From the NCBI GenBank assembly GCA_018242585.1, contig JAFEBQ010000012.1:212563-276562 (forward strand): a stretch of DNA of 64,000 nt, written 5' to 3'. The DNA comes from Planctomycetota bacterium (GTDB lineage Bacteria; Planctomycetota; Planctomycetia; Pirellulales; PNKZ01). Position 1 is the stretch's first letter. Every line of letters begins with the position of its first letter. Below the pieces are notes generated by a model. The model was not told the DNA's origin. It searched no databases and worked only from the letters and a program-made list of their open reading frames with translations. A program made the translations under genes and the position numbers. Of this stretch, positions 7,574 through 17,208 are shown in pieces.

Positions 7574-9715
7574 ATGCCGGGACCAGACCCTCGTCAGCCG
7601 CTGCATGGCGCTGGCCAGCCGCCGGGTTCCGTTCCGCCCGCGGGTCAGGGCGCGCCCCAGCCATACGGCGCTCAGCCCAGCTATCCTCAGCAACCAGCGC
7701 AGCCCCTGCGCCCGCAGCCCGTTCCCATGCCGCGCCCGGCCGGCGCATCGCCGTGGAGTCAGTCGCCTACGATGGGCGCGCCCGGCGCCGCGCCGCAACC
7801 AATACCACAATCGCCGCTTCCTCAGCAGCCCTATCCACAGCAACCGGCGCAGTACCCACCGTCGATGCTGCCACCGACGACAGCGCGACCTGCCATGCCT
7901 CAGCAGCCCGCCGCGCCGCGACCGCTCGGGCCACGGCCACTTGGTCCCACGCCACTCGGCGCGCCGCCACAGAATCCTCCGCCAGGCTATCCGCCCACGA
8001 TGCCTAATGCCGCGCCGCCGAATGGCGCTGCGCCATATCTGCCGCCAGCCAGCGCGCCGCCGACCGGCGGAGCACAGCCTGGCTTGCTTCCCCCGGGCAT
8101 GCCCGAGCCCGACGGCTATCGCATCTCTGATGGTCCCGCGCGGCCGGTGCTGTATCGCCCCGGCATGACGCCCGCCCCAGGGCCCGGCCCCGGTTTTCCC
8201 GGCGCCCCGGGCAGCGGCCGCGTGCGCGGCCCGACCGAGACGCGCGCCCCCACGGTTCGCACTCGCGACAACGAAGACGAATGGGTCGACCCCAAGCAAC
8301 GGCTCGAAGAGCAGGCCAAACGATTCGCGCCGCCGGTGCTGATCAGCATGATCGTTCACATGGTGCTGGTGATCATCATGGGCCTGATTCATTTGCAAGT
8401 GCCCAACAATAAGAATCAGATCGCGCTGGTGGCCAGCACGACCGAGGAACTGGGCGAACAGGAACTCGACCCCACGCGGATGGAAGTTGAACGCAATCTG
8501 CTCGACAACCAAATGCTTCAATCGCTCGACATCCCCGTCGTCGAGAATCCGTTCAACGAAGCGCCGGCGATCACGGCGGACCATTTGATTGGCAATCAGC
8601 CGATCGGCACGGGCGTCCAGGTGAGCGTGTCGGTTCACCTGGCCGGTCGGCAGCGCGGCATGAAGAACGTCCTGCGCGGCAAGTACGGCGGCAAAGGAAC
8701 CGAAGGAGTCGTGACGGCGGGCCTGCAATGGTTGGCCAACAATCAAGACAAGAAGGGCTCGTGGAGCCTGATGGGGCCGTACGCCCACGGTGCCGTCGCC
8801 GAGAATCGCGAAGCCGCCACCGCGATGGCGTTGCTGGCCTTCCAAGGTGACGGTCATACGCACCTGGCCAAAGGGCCGTTCCAGAAGAACGTGGCCGACG
8901 GCGTGAACTGGCTGCTCAAGTCACAGCGCAGCGACGGCGACTTCTTCGGCGGCGGCCAGCGCGACCAACATCTTTACACCCACGCCCAATGCACGATGGC
9001 GGTGTGCGAGTTGTACGCGCTGTCCAAGGACAGCGCGCTCAAGATCGCGGCCGAGCGCGCGGTCAACTTCATCGTCGAGGCGCAAAGCGACCTCGGCGGC
9101 TGGCGTTACACGCCCCGCAGCGACGCCGACGTTTCGGTCACCGGCTGGATGGTGATGGCGCTGCAAAGCGCGATGATGGCCGGCATTGAAGTCCCCCTGG
9201 ACACGCTCAAGCACACGCAAGAGTTCCTCGACAAGTGTACGAGCGACGGCAGCCAGTACAGCTACCTGGCCAATCAGCAGAGCCCTACCCGGTCGATGAC
9301 GGCCGAGGCGTTGCTGTGTCGGCAGTATCTGGGCTGGGCCCAGGACGACACGCGATTGACCACCGGGGCCAAAATGTTGATCGATCCCAAGAACAACGGC
9401 CTGCCCGACTGGAAGGATCGGGACCATTACTACTGGTACTACGCCACCCAGGTCATGCACCACATGGAAGGGGACTACTGGGAGACATGGAACCCGATCA
9501 TGCGCGACTTGCTGGTCAACCATCAGGTGCAGCAAGGCAAGGAGCGCGGCAGTTGGGATCCAATGGGGGCCGATCCCGATCTGTGGTCGCAGCGCGGCAC
9601 GGGCGGCCGCTTGTACGTGACCTGCTTGTCACTCTACATGCTCGAAGTCTATTACCGGCACATGCCGATCTACTCGGAGATGCGTCAGAAGCTGGAAGCG
9701 GCCGGCGCGAAGTGA
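7574..9715 (+). CDS. Proline-rich membrane protein with squalene-cyclase-like repeat domain
   Basis: 713 residues from the ATG at 7574 (MPGPDPRQPLHG). Residues 1-220 are Pro/Gln/Ala-rich and low in complexity. A single transmembrane helix follows at about 255-275 (PPVLISMIVHMVLVIIMGLI). The rest is an alpha/alpha-toroid of the prenyltransferase/squalene oxidase repeat type: GLQWLANNQDKKGSW, NWLLKSQRSDGDF, AVNFIVEAQSDLGGWRY and later repeats. The DXDD cyclase motif is not visible, so catalysis is doubtful. Similar proteins are common in planctomycetes and of unknown role. A cytoplasmic proline-rich part and an exported repeat domain are inferred. Confidence 0.82.
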   Translation: MPGPDPRQPLHGAGQPPGSVPPAGQGAPQPYGAQPSYPQQPAQPLRPQPVPMPRPAGASPWSQSPTMGAPGAAPQPIPQSPLPQQPYPQQPAQYPPSMLPPTTARPAMPQQPAAPRPLGPRPLGPTPLGAPPQNPPPGYPPTMPNAAPPNGAAPYLPPASAPPTGGAQPGLLPPGMPEPDGYRISDGPARPVLYRPGMTPAPGPGPGFPGAPGSGRVRGPTETRAPTVRTRDNEDEWVDPKQRLEEQAKRFAPPVLISMIVHMVLVIIMGLIHLQVPNNKNQIALVASTTEELGEQELDPTRMEVERNLLDNQMLQSLDIPVVENPFNEAPAITADHLIGNQPIGTGVQVSVSVHLAGRQRGMKNVLRGKYGGKGTEGVVTAGLQWLANNQDKKGSWSLMGPYAHGAVAENREAATAMALLAFQGDGHTHLAKGPFQKNVADGVNWLLKSQRSDGDFFGGGQRDQHLYTHAQCTMAVCELYALSKDSALKIAAERAVNFIVEAQSDLGGWRYTPRSDADVSVTGWMVMALQSAMMAGIEVPLDTLKHTQEFLDKCTSDGSQYSYLANQQSPTRSMTAEALLCRQYLGWAQDDTRLTTGAKMLIDPKNNGLPDWKDRDHYYWYYATQVMHHMEGDYWETWNPIMRDLLVNHQVQQGKERGSWDPMGADPDLWSQRGTGGRLYVTCLSLYMLEVYYRHMPIYSEMRQKLEAAGAK

Positions 9716-9850
9716 GCGAAGGCAAGGACTCGATCGAACGAGTTTCGCCAAGGCCTTCATGTCGCGCTCATCACGCGGCATTTTCCCCAAGACATTCCGC
9801 TCTCGCCTGAAATGCTTGACTAGATTTAGGGTCTACCGTATCGTGCGGGA

Positions 9851-10570
9851 ATGGACCACCGATCAATTAGCATCAATTCGACAAGAAACGACGATGCATT
9901 AACCGATTGCGCGGATGACGCAGCGTCACCGAGTGCCGGCAGGCCAGTCGCCAACCCCGCGTCCACAGCGATCGGCGCTCGCCAGAAGGCCACCGGCACG
10001 CGTCGCCGGCGCATTCTCGATGCCGCGTTGCGCTGTTTCCTCGAACAAGGCATCGCCGACACCACGATCGAGCAAATCCGACACGCTTCGGGTGCCAGCC
10101 ACGGCAGCATTTACCATCACTTCGGCAGCAAAGAGGCCATTGCCTTGGCCTTGTACGTCGAAGGGATGACCGACTATCAGCAACGCGTCATCGCCCGGCT
10201 TCACGAGCACCAAACCGCCCGCGACGGCATTCGGGCGATGGTCCTCGAACACCTGGCGATCGTCGCCGAAGACCCGAACCTGTCGATGTATCTGACGCGC
10301 ATCGGCACCGCCGACGTGTCGGACGAAGCGGCCCAGCAGATCGCGCTGGCCAATCAGGGGTTGTATCGCGAGGTTTACGCTTGGCTGCTGCCGTTCATCG
10401 ACTCGGGCGAGATGGTGCGCGTCGCGCCGGCCTTGTACGTCTCGATGATTGTCGGTTCCGCCGCCCATTTTGCCCGGCACTGGCTCGCCAACCGCCTGAC
10501 CCACGAATTGCCGGAAGTTGCCGAGCAACTGGCCGACGCCGCCTGGAAATCGCTCGCGCCCAGCGTGTAA
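9851..10570 (+). CDS. TetR/AcrR-family transcriptional regulator
   Basis: 239 residues. The N-terminal HTH begins near residue 48: RRILDAALRCFLEQGIADTT, then IEQIRHASGASHGSIYHHFG and SKEAIALALYVEGM, a clear TetR DNA-binding domain. The C-terminal ligand domain is not assignable to a substrate. An N-terminal extension of about 45 Ser/Ala-rich residues precedes the domain. The target is unknown; the following genes are in the same direction but more than 140 bases away. Confidence 0.92.
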   Translation: MDHRSISINSTRNDDALTDCADDAASPSAGRPVANPASTAIGARQKATGTRRRRILDAALRCFLEQGIADTTIEQIRHASGASHGSIYHHFGSKEAIALALYVEGMTDYQQRVIARLHEHQTARDGIRAMVLEHLAIVAEDPNLSMYLTRIGTADVSDEAAQQIALANQGLYREVYAWLLPFIDSGEMVRVAPALYVSMIVGSAAHFARHWLANRLTHELPEVAEQLADAAWKSLAPSV

Positions 10571-10716
10571 GCACACCTCGCCCGAACGTCCGCAATCCCG
10601 CCCGCTGTCCTTCCACCTAATTGTTAACCGCCGCCAAGCGCGCAGCTCGATGAGCCAGCGGCTAAACGGCTGTCCCCACTAGCAACTCGCAACCAGCAAC
10701 TAGCAACTTCATCCCC

Positions 10717-11229
10717 ATGCCCTGGCGTCCGCACCATCTTGGCCTGACCGTGGCGAACCTCGATCGCTCGATCGCGTTCTATCGCGACGTGCTGGGGTTC
10801 AAGTTGCTGCGCCGCCGCACGACCAATGCCGACTACATCGGCCGCCAGACCGGCTATGACGGCGTGATGTTCGACGTGGCGTCGTTTCAACTGGGGGACG
10901 CCGAGGACTGTTCGCTCGAGCTGGTGCAATACCTGTCGCACGCCGGCGCGCCCCACGAGCCGGCCACGAACATTTCGGGCACGGCCCATCTTTGCTTCCA
11001 GGTCGACAACCTGGCCGCCACGTACGAGCGGCTGGCGTCGCGCGGCGTGACGTTCAAATCGCCGCCGGTGGCGATTACCTCGGGACCGAATCAAGGGGGC
11101 GGCGGTGTCTACCTGCGCGATCCCGACGGTTTCACCATCGAACTGTTCGAGCCGCCGCCGCAACTCAAGCGGGACGAATCGATCCAGGGCACGGTGCCCG
11201 CGGACATCACCTCAACAACGTCAGCCTAG
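10717..11229 (+). CDS. VOC (glyoxalase/dioxygenase superfamily) protein
   Basis: 170-residue vicinal-oxygen-chelate protein. It opens HHLGLTVANLDRSIAFYRDV, the typical first beta-alpha-beta unit with a metal-ligand His, and has AHLCFQVDNLAATYERLASR for the second unit. It closes with VYLRDPDGFTIELFEP, which supplies the last metal-ligand Glu. A lyase or dioxygenase role for a small hydrophobic substrate is family-level inference. The DUF1501 gene follows after 19 bases. Confidence 0.88.
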   Translation: MPWRPHHLGLTVANLDRSIAFYRDVLGFKLLRRRTTNADYIGRQTGYDGVMFDVASFQLGDAEDCSLELVQYLSHAGAPHEPATNISGTAHLCFQVDNLAATYERLASRGVTFKSPPVAITSGPNQGGGGVYLRDPDGFTIELFEPPPQLKRDESIQGTVPADITSTTSA

Positions 11230-11248
11230 CGGCCCAAGGAGTCAGCCC

Positions 11249-12682
11249 ATGTCGAACGGCTTTACGACTCGCCCGACGTCGGCGGCGCCCGCGGCCTGGA
11301 ACTCGTTGCTGGCGCGGCGCGATTTGTTGCGCACCAGCGCGCTCGGCGTCGGGGCGTCGCTGTTGCCGGCCGGGCTGCGGCAATCGCTCGCCGTCGAGGC
11401 CAAAACACGCGAGGCTCGGTCGGTAATCCTGCTCTGGATGGCGGGCGGTGTGACGCATATCGATTCATTCGATCCCAAGCCCGACGCGCCGGAAGAAATC
11501 CGCGGCACGCTCGGCGCCATCAGCACCTCTTTGCCCGGCGTGCAATTCAACGAAGCCCTGCCCTGTCTGGCCCAGCAAGCCCACCGGCTGGCCGTGGTTC
11601 GTAGCTTTTCGCACGACACGAACGATCACTTCCTCGGCCAGGCCTGGGCACTGTCCGGGCGGCGTGCCACACCGGCGCAGATTACCAGCGAACCAAACGT
11701 CGGCGCCATCGTCTCGAAGCTGCACGGCTCACGAGCCGGCTTTCCTGGCTACATCGCCGTCCCCGGCACCACGCGCCCCGGGCCGCCCCCCAAGAATCTG
11801 TTCACCGGCGGCTGGCTCGGAATGCAGTATGGGCCGTTCTCGTCGGGAGGGACACCGCGCAACGAAGATTTCACCGCCAAGGTGGCCGAGGCCGATGAGA
11901 CCGAGTTCAACCAACAATCGTTGCGTCTGCAAGCCGATGTCGATGCCGGTCGGATGACGCGCCGCCGCTCGCTGCTGGCCCAACTGGAAGATCGCGCCCG
12001 GGCTGCCGAGAAGCAAGCCGAGTTGGGCGCATACGACGGCCAGTTCGACAGCGCCTATCACATGTTGACCGCGCCGGTGGTCCGCCGGGCGTTCGACCTT
12101 TCGCAAGAAAGCGACGCCACCCGCGAACGCTATGGCCGGACCAAGATCGGCCAGCGCTGCCTGCTGGCCCGCCGACTGGTCGAGGCCGACGCGCCATTCG
12201 TGATGGTCGACTACGGCTACGACCCCGAGTTCGGCAACCTATGGGACAATCACTGCGCCCCTGGCCAGAATCAGCCGCACATTTCCCAGATGAGCAAGCT
12301 GCCGTACCATCTGGGCGGTTTCGATCGGGGCGCGGCGGCGCTGGTGGCCGACCTGGACGAGCGCGGGCTGCTGGACCGGACGCTGGTGGTATTTCTGACC
12401 GAGTTCGGCCGCACGCCTAAGATCAACAAGCTAGGCGGCCGCGATCATTGGGGAATGGCCGGCTCGATTTTCTTTGCCGGCGGCGGAGTGCGTGGCGGCC
12501 AGGTGATCGGTGCCACTGATCGCCAAGCCGGCTCGCCCACCACATCACCCTACGGCCCGTGGGACGTGGCGGCCACGATCTATCACGCGCTGGGCATTGA
12601 TCCAGAGACGATTCTCCACGACCAACAGCGACGCCCGATGGCCGTCTTGCCGCAAGGGAAGACGATTCCGATGTTTGGTTGA
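11249..12682 (+). CDS. DUF1501 domain-containing protein, Tat-exported
   Basis: 477 residues from the ATG at 11249. The N-terminus has a twin-arginine leader (RRDLLRTSALGVGASLLPAG, residues about 25-44). The DUF1501 core follows: SVILLWMAGGVTHIDSFDPK, FNEALPCLAQ, TLVVFLTEFGRTPKINKLGG, DHWGMAGSIFFAGGG. DUF1501 proteins belong to the alkaline-phosphatase/sulfatase-like superfamily and are abundant in planctomycetes, often beside DUF1549/DUF1553 cytochrome-like partners. No such partner is visible here. The substrate is unknown. Confidence 0.92.
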   Translation: MSNGFTTRPTSAAPAAWNSLLARRDLLRTSALGVGASLLPAGLRQSLAVEAKTREARSVILLWMAGGVTHIDSFDPKPDAPEEIRGTLGAISTSLPGVQFNEALPCLAQQAHRLAVVRSFSHDTNDHFLGQAWALSGRRATPAQITSEPNVGAIVSKLHGSRAGFPGYIAVPGTTRPGPPPKNLFTGGWLGMQYGPFSSGGTPRNEDFTAKVAEADETEFNQQSLRLQADVDAGRMTRRRSLLAQLEDRARAAEKQAELGAYDGQFDSAYHMLTAPVVRRAFDLSQESDATRERYGRTKIGQRCLLARRLVEADAPFVMVDYGYDPEFGNLWDNHCAPGQNQPHISQMSKLPYHLGGFDRGAAALVADLDERGLLDRTLVVFLTEFGRTPKINKLGGRDHWGMAGSIFFAGGGVRGGQVIGATDRQAGSPTTSPYGPWDVAATIYHALGIDPETILHDQQRRPMAVLPQGKTIPMFG

Positions 12683-12700
12683 TCGTCCGTGGCCAGTTGT

Positions 12701-12753
12701 CCGTTGTCAGTTGCAAAGAGGCTACCCACCTGAGTGCAACTGACAACTGACGG
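12701..12753. repeat. Imperfect palindrome of the ccgttgtcagttg family
   Basis: The left arm ccgttgtcagttgca (12701-12715) pairs with tgcaactgacaactgacgg (12735-12753). It lies between the converging ends of the DUF1501 and purine phosphorylase genes and could act as a bidirectional stop. Related sequence recurs at 13703-13733 and 61238-61316. Confidence 0.75.
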
Positions 12754-12764
12754 CAATTCAAGCC

Positions 12765-13598
12765 TTAAGCCGCTTCGAGGTTTCTGAGGACGCTGCATAC
12801 GACGGCCGCCAGCCGATTCGCTGCTTTCTCGGCCACGGCCACCACTTCGGCTCCGGTCACTTTGCCCAGCGCCTCGGGGGTACACAGGTTCGTCACCACC
12901 GACAGCCCTAGCACGCGCATCCCGGCGTGTACCCCGACGATCACCTCGGGCACGGTTGACATGCCGACCAGGTCGGCGCCGATCTGCCGGTAGAAGCGAT
13001 ACTCGGCCCGCGGTTCATAGTTCGGCCCCCGCACCGCCAGATAGACGCCGCGATGCACCGGAAAGTCGGCGGCCCGACCGGCCTGTTGAGCAAGGGCGAT
13101 CAAGCGCGGGCAATAGGGCTGGCACATATCGGGCCAGCGCGAGCCCAGCCGTTCGTCGTTGGGCCCGACCAGCGGGTTGTCGAACGTCATGTTGATATGA
13201 TCGTCCAGCGCGACGACGTCCCCTTGCTCGTAATAAGGGTTGATGCCGCCGGCCGCGTTCGACACGATCAGGATCTCGGCCCCCAGCGCCCGCATCACGC
13301 GCACCGGAAACGTGACCTGCCGTTGCGTGTAGCCTTCGTAGCCGTGGTTGCGACCTTGCATGGCCACGACCTCGACACCTTCCAACCGGCCACAGACGAG
13401 CCGCCCCTGGTGGCCGATAACTGTCGCACGAATGAAATGGGGCAGCTCGTGATAGTCGAATCGAGTGGCGTCCTCGAACCGCTCGGCCAGTTGTCCCAGG
13501 CCGCTCCCCAGGACCAGCGCCACCCGGGGCCGCCGCGCATGGCGCGCGCGAATCACCGCGGCCGCCGCCTGAATCTGGTCGTAAAGTTCGTCGCTCAC
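12765..13598 (-). CDS. Purine-nucleoside phosphorylase (trimeric type)
   Basis: Splits purine nucleosides with phosphate to free base and ribose-1-phosphate. The GTG at 13598 gives VSDELYDQIQAAAAVIRARH and a 277-residue protein, the normal length of trimeric PNP; an upstream extension of 67 residues is Ser/Pro-rich and unlike the family. Motifs: VALVLGSGLG (phosphate loop), HGYEGY, SNAAGGINP and VGMSTVPEVIVGVHAGMRVL. The ADDHIN-type stretch is DDHINMTFDNPLVGPN. It is divergent from the adenine deaminase gene 142 bases away, so purine salvage is grouped here. Confidence 0.93.
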   Translation of the reverse strand: MSDELYDQIQAAAAVIRARHARRPRVALVLGSGLGQLAERFEDATRFDYHELPHFIRATVIGHQGRLVCGRLEGVEVVAMQGRNHGYEGYTQRQVTFPVRVMRALGAEILIVSNAAGGINPYYEQGDVVALDDHINMTFDNPLVGPNDERLGSRWPDMCQPYCPRLIALAQQAGRAADFPVHRGVYLAVRGPNYEPRAEYRFYRQIGADLVGMSTVPEVIVGVHAGMRVLGLSVVTNLCTPEALGKVTGAEVVAVAEKAANRLAAVVCSVLRNLEAA

Positions 13599-13740
13599 CG
13601 GGCCTTGCTCCGCTGCTTTGGGGAGCGACCAGCATATCACGCCAGCTTGACCACTCGAAGGCCCCGGCTTGGCAAGCAAGACGCCCAACGAGTAGGCTTT
13701 CCCAACAACGGACCACGGACAACTGACTACGGACGATCCA

Positions 13741-15402
13741 GTGATTAACACCACGCACAAGAACATGCTCGGCGGCGACTTCACCGTCTCGGGCAACATC
13801 GTCGATATTCCTGGTCGAAAGATTTATGGCGGCACGGTCGAAGTTCGCGCGGGCCGGATCGCCGTAATCACGCCGAGCGATGAGAAGTTCGACACCTATC
13901 TGTTGCCCGGCTTTGTCGACGCCCACGTCCACGTCGAAAGCTCGCTATTGATTCCCAGCGAGTTCGCCCGACTGGCGGTCGTGCATGGGACGGTGGCGAC
14001 CGTTTCGGACCCGCACGAGATCGCCAACGTGGTCGGGACGGCCGGCGTCGACTACATGCTGGCCGACGCGCGCCGCGCCCCGCTGAAGATTTCGTTTGGC
14101 GCCCCGTCGTGCGTGCCGGCCACGCCGTTCGATCACGCCGGCGCGACGCTCGGGCCCGAGGCCGTCGCCCAGTTGCTCGACCGCCCCGAGATTCGCTACC
14201 TGAGCGAGATGATGAACTTTCCGGGCGTCGTGTCGGGGGTGCCCGACGTGCTGGCCAAGTGTGCGGCGGCCCGCCAGCGCAACAAGCCGATCGACGGCCA
14301 CGCGCCGGGCTTGCGCGGCGACGGGCTGGTCAAGTACATCGCCCAGCGGATCCTGACCGATCACGAATGCGTCGCCATCGACGAAGCCCGCGAAAAGCTC
14401 GAACGGGGGATGAAGATTCTGATCCGCGAAGGTTCGGCGGCGCGGAACTTCGACGCCTTGTGGCCGCTGCTGAAGGAAGCGCCTGACCGCGTGATGCTCT
14501 GTAGCGACGACAAGCACTCCAACGACCTGGTGCTGGGGCACATTGACGTGTTGGTCCGCCGGGCGCTGGCCAACGGGGTGCCGCTGTTCAACGTGCTGCA
14601 AGCCGCGTGCGTCAATCCGGTATTGCATTACGGCTTGCCGGTGGGGCTGTTGCGTGTTAGCGACCCGGCCGATCTGATCGAGGTTGACAGCCTGGAACAG
14701 TTCGCCGTGCTGCGAACCTGGATCGACGGGACGCTGGTGGCCGAGCGGGGCAGTTCATTGTTGCCCCATCGCCCCGGCGCGCCGATCAACCAATTTGCCG
14801 CCCGGCCTAAGTCGCCCGCCGATTTCGCCCTCAAAGCCGAGGGACGCGTGGCCCGGGTGATTGAAGCGGTCGACGGGATGATTATCACCCGCCGCAGCCA
14901 GACAACCGTGAAATTCGAAAACGGCTTGGTCGTCGCCGACCCCGCCAACGACGTGCTGAAAATCGCCTCGGTCGATCGCTATGCCGACGGGCGTCCCTCG
15001 GTGGTGCTCGTGCGCAACTTTGGACTCCGACACGGAGCGATCGCCTCGACCGTGGCCCACGACTCGCACAATATCGTGGCCGTCGGGGCCGACGATGCGT
15101 CGTTGGCTCGGGCTGTGAACCTGCTGGTCGAGAACCAGGGTGGCATCTCGTGCGTCGGCCCGGGCGTCGAGGCGGTGTTGCCGTTGCCGGTCGCCGGCTT
15201 GATGAGCGGTGACGACGGCTACCGTGTGGCGGCCGAGTACGCGCGGCTGGACGAGTTGGCCAAGCAGCTCGGTTCGCAGTTGGCCGCGCCGTACATGACG
15301 CTGTCGTTCATGGCGCTGCTGGTGATTCCAACGCTCAAGCTCGGCCCCGAGGGGCTGTTCGACGTCGATCAATTCGCGCCGGTCAGCCTGTGGGTCGAGT
15401 GA
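13741..15402 (+). CDS. ade: Adenine deaminase
   Basis: Converts adenine to hypoxanthine. 553 residues with the two-domain layout of the Ade amidohydrolase family. Seen: LLPGFVDAHVHVESSLL (first metal-ligand His pair), GTVATVSDPHEIANVVGTAG, PIDGHAPGLRGDGL (metal-ligand His), LCSDDKHSNDLVLGHIDVLV, and in the C-terminal domain SVVLVRNFGLRHGAIASTVA and HDSHNIVAVGADD. A GTG at 13741 is the first start; an ATG at 13765 (MLGGDFTV) is equally possible. It is divergent from the purine nucleoside phosphorylase gene. Confidence 0.95.
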   Translation: MINTTHKNMLGGDFTVSGNIVDIPGRKIYGGTVEVRAGRIAVITPSDEKFDTYLLPGFVDAHVHVESSLLIPSEFARLAVVHGTVATVSDPHEIANVVGTAGVDYMLADARRAPLKISFGAPSCVPATPFDHAGATLGPEAVAQLLDRPEIRYLSEMMNFPGVVSGVPDVLAKCAAARQRNKPIDGHAPGLRGDGLVKYIAQRILTDHECVAIDEAREKLERGMKILIREGSAARNFDALWPLLKEAPDRVMLCSDDKHSNDLVLGHIDVLVRRALANGVPLFNVLQAACVNPVLHYGLPVGLLRVSDPADLIEVDSLEQFAVLRTWIDGTLVAERGSSLLPHRPGAPINQFAARPKSPADFALKAEGRVARVIEAVDGMIITRRSQTTVKFENGLVVADPANDVLKIASVDRYADGRPSVVLVRNFGLRHGAIASTVAHDSHNIVAVGADDASLARAVNLLVENQGGISCVGPGVEAVLPLPVAGLMSGDDGYRVAAEYARLDELAKQLGSQLAAPYMTLSFMALLVIPTLKLGPEGLFDVDQFAPVSLWVE

Positions 15403-15438
15403 AATCGCAGGAGTTGCTGTGCCATATAAGCACGACGC

Positions 15439-16518
15439 TTAGCCGCCGCTTTCAAGCGGCGGTAGTGACTGGCGGGTGAAGAATGTTTCGAGCAGCACTT
15501 CGCACCAATTGCGAGTTTCGTGATCGGCCGACTGTGGCAGCCGATCGAGCAGTTGCCGCAGCTCGCGCCCACCGGTCGGCCAGCGCAGACGCACCGCCAG
15601 GGCCACGTCGTTCAGGATTTGATACGCCCGGGCTCGCGACAGCCCGAGCGGGTGATGCACGCTGACGAGGCCCGGCTGAGCCAGGCGAATCGCCACCAGC
15701 TTCCGCGCCAACTCGGCGATGTGGCTTCCCAGGTCAATGGTGGTCTGCCGCAACAGCGCGTCGAGCAATGTCGCCTGCCAATTCGGCGGCAGCGACACTT
15801 CATCGTTGGCAGCCAATCGATCCTGCCATTGCTTGTGGACCTCTGTCACCGCTGGTACTGCCGGAGCGCTCGGCGACAACTTTGCCCCCGACGAAATCGC
15901 ACGGTGCAGTTCGTGAAACACGCGAATAATCGCGGCCATGCGTTTGCGGCCGTGGGCCCGCAGCAGGCGAATCTCGGCCAGAGTCAGCCGCGTGTAATTG
16001 CCCAATGGCGTCCGCCACGACGTGCGGGGCAGATGCCGCAGCGAACGAACGAATTGACCCAACGGCGCGCTTTCCAGCTCGTGGGCCACGGCCTCGCGCC
16101 GCCATTGCTCCCAGGTGTGCTCGGCCACGGCCTGGGGATCAAACGCGCTGTTTGTGCGCTCGGCGGCAGTCGCGACAACGACATCGATCGACACGTTTGG
16201 CGTCGACTGCGACTCGGCACGCGATTGCTGCAGTGCTCGCGACAGCAACTGGACTAGCGTGGCAAGCTTGCGCGGGCCGATGCTCGGGATCTGCTGTACG
16301 TCGTGCCAGCTCAGCGCCAACACGTCGTCCAACGGCCGCTGGAGCAGCGGGCGCGGCAACCAGCGATCGACCGGCAGGCTCCAATAGGCCAGCGGCTTGT
16401 CGGCGTCCAACGATTCGCGATGCTGGGCAAGATGCTCGCGCAGTTGCTCGAAGCGCTGGGCAAAGGGATCACGTGAAGGACGTTCCAGGCCCTCGAAGTT
16501 CTTTACGGTGGCAATCAT
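15439..16518 (-). CDS. Hypothetical protein with HhH (RNAP alpha-CTD-like) and sigma-4-like helices
   Basis: 359 residues, no family recognised. Residues about 60-95 read LDDVLALSWHDVQQIPSIGP then RKLATLVQLL, a helix-hairpin-helix like that of the RNA polymerase alpha C-terminal domain. Residues about 290-315 (HPLGLSRARAYQILNDVALA) resemble the HTH of sigma region 4, where the equivalent part often reads GVTRERVRQIE. Between them are predicted helices rich in Arg/Leu. A nucleic-acid-binding role is inferred. The ATG at 16518 starts MIATVKNFEGLERP. The gene converges on the adenine deaminase gene with a 36-base gap. Confidence 0.62.
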   Translation of the reverse strand: MIATVKNFEGLERPSRDPFAQRFEQLREHLAQHRESLDADKPLAYWSLPVDRWLPRPLLQRPLDDVLALSWHDVQQIPSIGPRKLATLVQLLSRALQQSRAESQSTPNVSIDVVVATAAERTNSAFDPQAVAEHTWEQWRREAVAHELESAPLGQFVRSLRHLPRTSWRTPLGNYTRLTLAEIRLLRAHGRKRMAAIIRVFHELHRAISSGAKLSPSAPAVPAVTEVHKQWQDRLAANDEVSLPPNWQATLLDALLRQTTIDLGSHIAELARKLVAIRLAQPGLVSVHHPLGLSRARAYQILNDVALAVRLRWPTGGRELRQLLDRLPQSADHETRNWCEVLLETFFTRQSLPPLESGG

Positions 16519-17208
16519 GATTCAACTCATGTGTATGAGTGTGCGTGGAGATCGACCCAAGTGCCGCGTGCTGCCGATCGTTGGTCGGCGCAGGCCCCTC
16601 GATGGAACGAGGCCCCGCGCCACGCAACCGGCAGCTAGGTACAGCGACAGGCACACTCGGCGCAAAGAATCGCGCGATGAATGTTCGGCGCGTGAAGGGG
16701 GTCCGACGCCACGACCGCCGCGCCGACAGCGGCGCGCCAGGCGTCAGCGAGGCCGGCGAGCTTCGAGAGCAATGGAATCCGTGACAGGCAGTGCATACGT
16801 CCACTCCGACGTTTGCGTGTGCCTCTGGTCGTTCCAGTCAGCATCGCGGGAGGAAAGGAAAAAGTTCGGGTTCTTGCTGGTCCGGTCGTCCGGCTCAGGT
16901 GCCAGGAATCGGCCATTTTTTGGACCGCCCAGGCATATTCGGCCAGCAGGTTCCGACCAGTAACTTCCGATGGGTAAGCAGCTTACAACTAAACATAATG
17001 TTTGTCAACATGGTGATCTATAAAATTAAGTTCGGCTCGCGGGCGTCTATTTCTTGAGGGCCTGGCGCCTAATCGCTAACTCTGCTGCGCAATTAAGCTT
17101 CAGGCTGCGCATGGAGTGGGATTGGCTGCTGGCTTGCGGTGGTCACGTTAGAATGTGCATTCAGTTTCTCCGATCGATCGACCGGGCTCTTTTTGCGGAG
17201 TTCGCGCT
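16519..17208. other. Long gap upstream of the PQQ-repeat gene
   Basis: About 690 bases. Open frames on both strands are low in family features, Arg-rich and without ribosome-binding sites, so none is called. The stretch 16975-17060 is clearly richer in A/T than its surroundings (ataatgtttgtcaacatgg), and is the likeliest place for a promoter of the downstream gene. Confidence 0.45.

Noticed and set aside
7568..8863. Minus-strand frame of 431 codons opposite the squalene-cyclase-like gene
   Set aside because: Arg/His-rich translation of the opposite strand of a Pro-rich gene; no start site or domain.
16397..16963. Plus-strand frame in the gap before the PQQ-repeat gene
   Set aside because: Arg/Ser/Pro-rich with no ribosome-binding site and overlaps the start of the HhH protein gene on the other strand.
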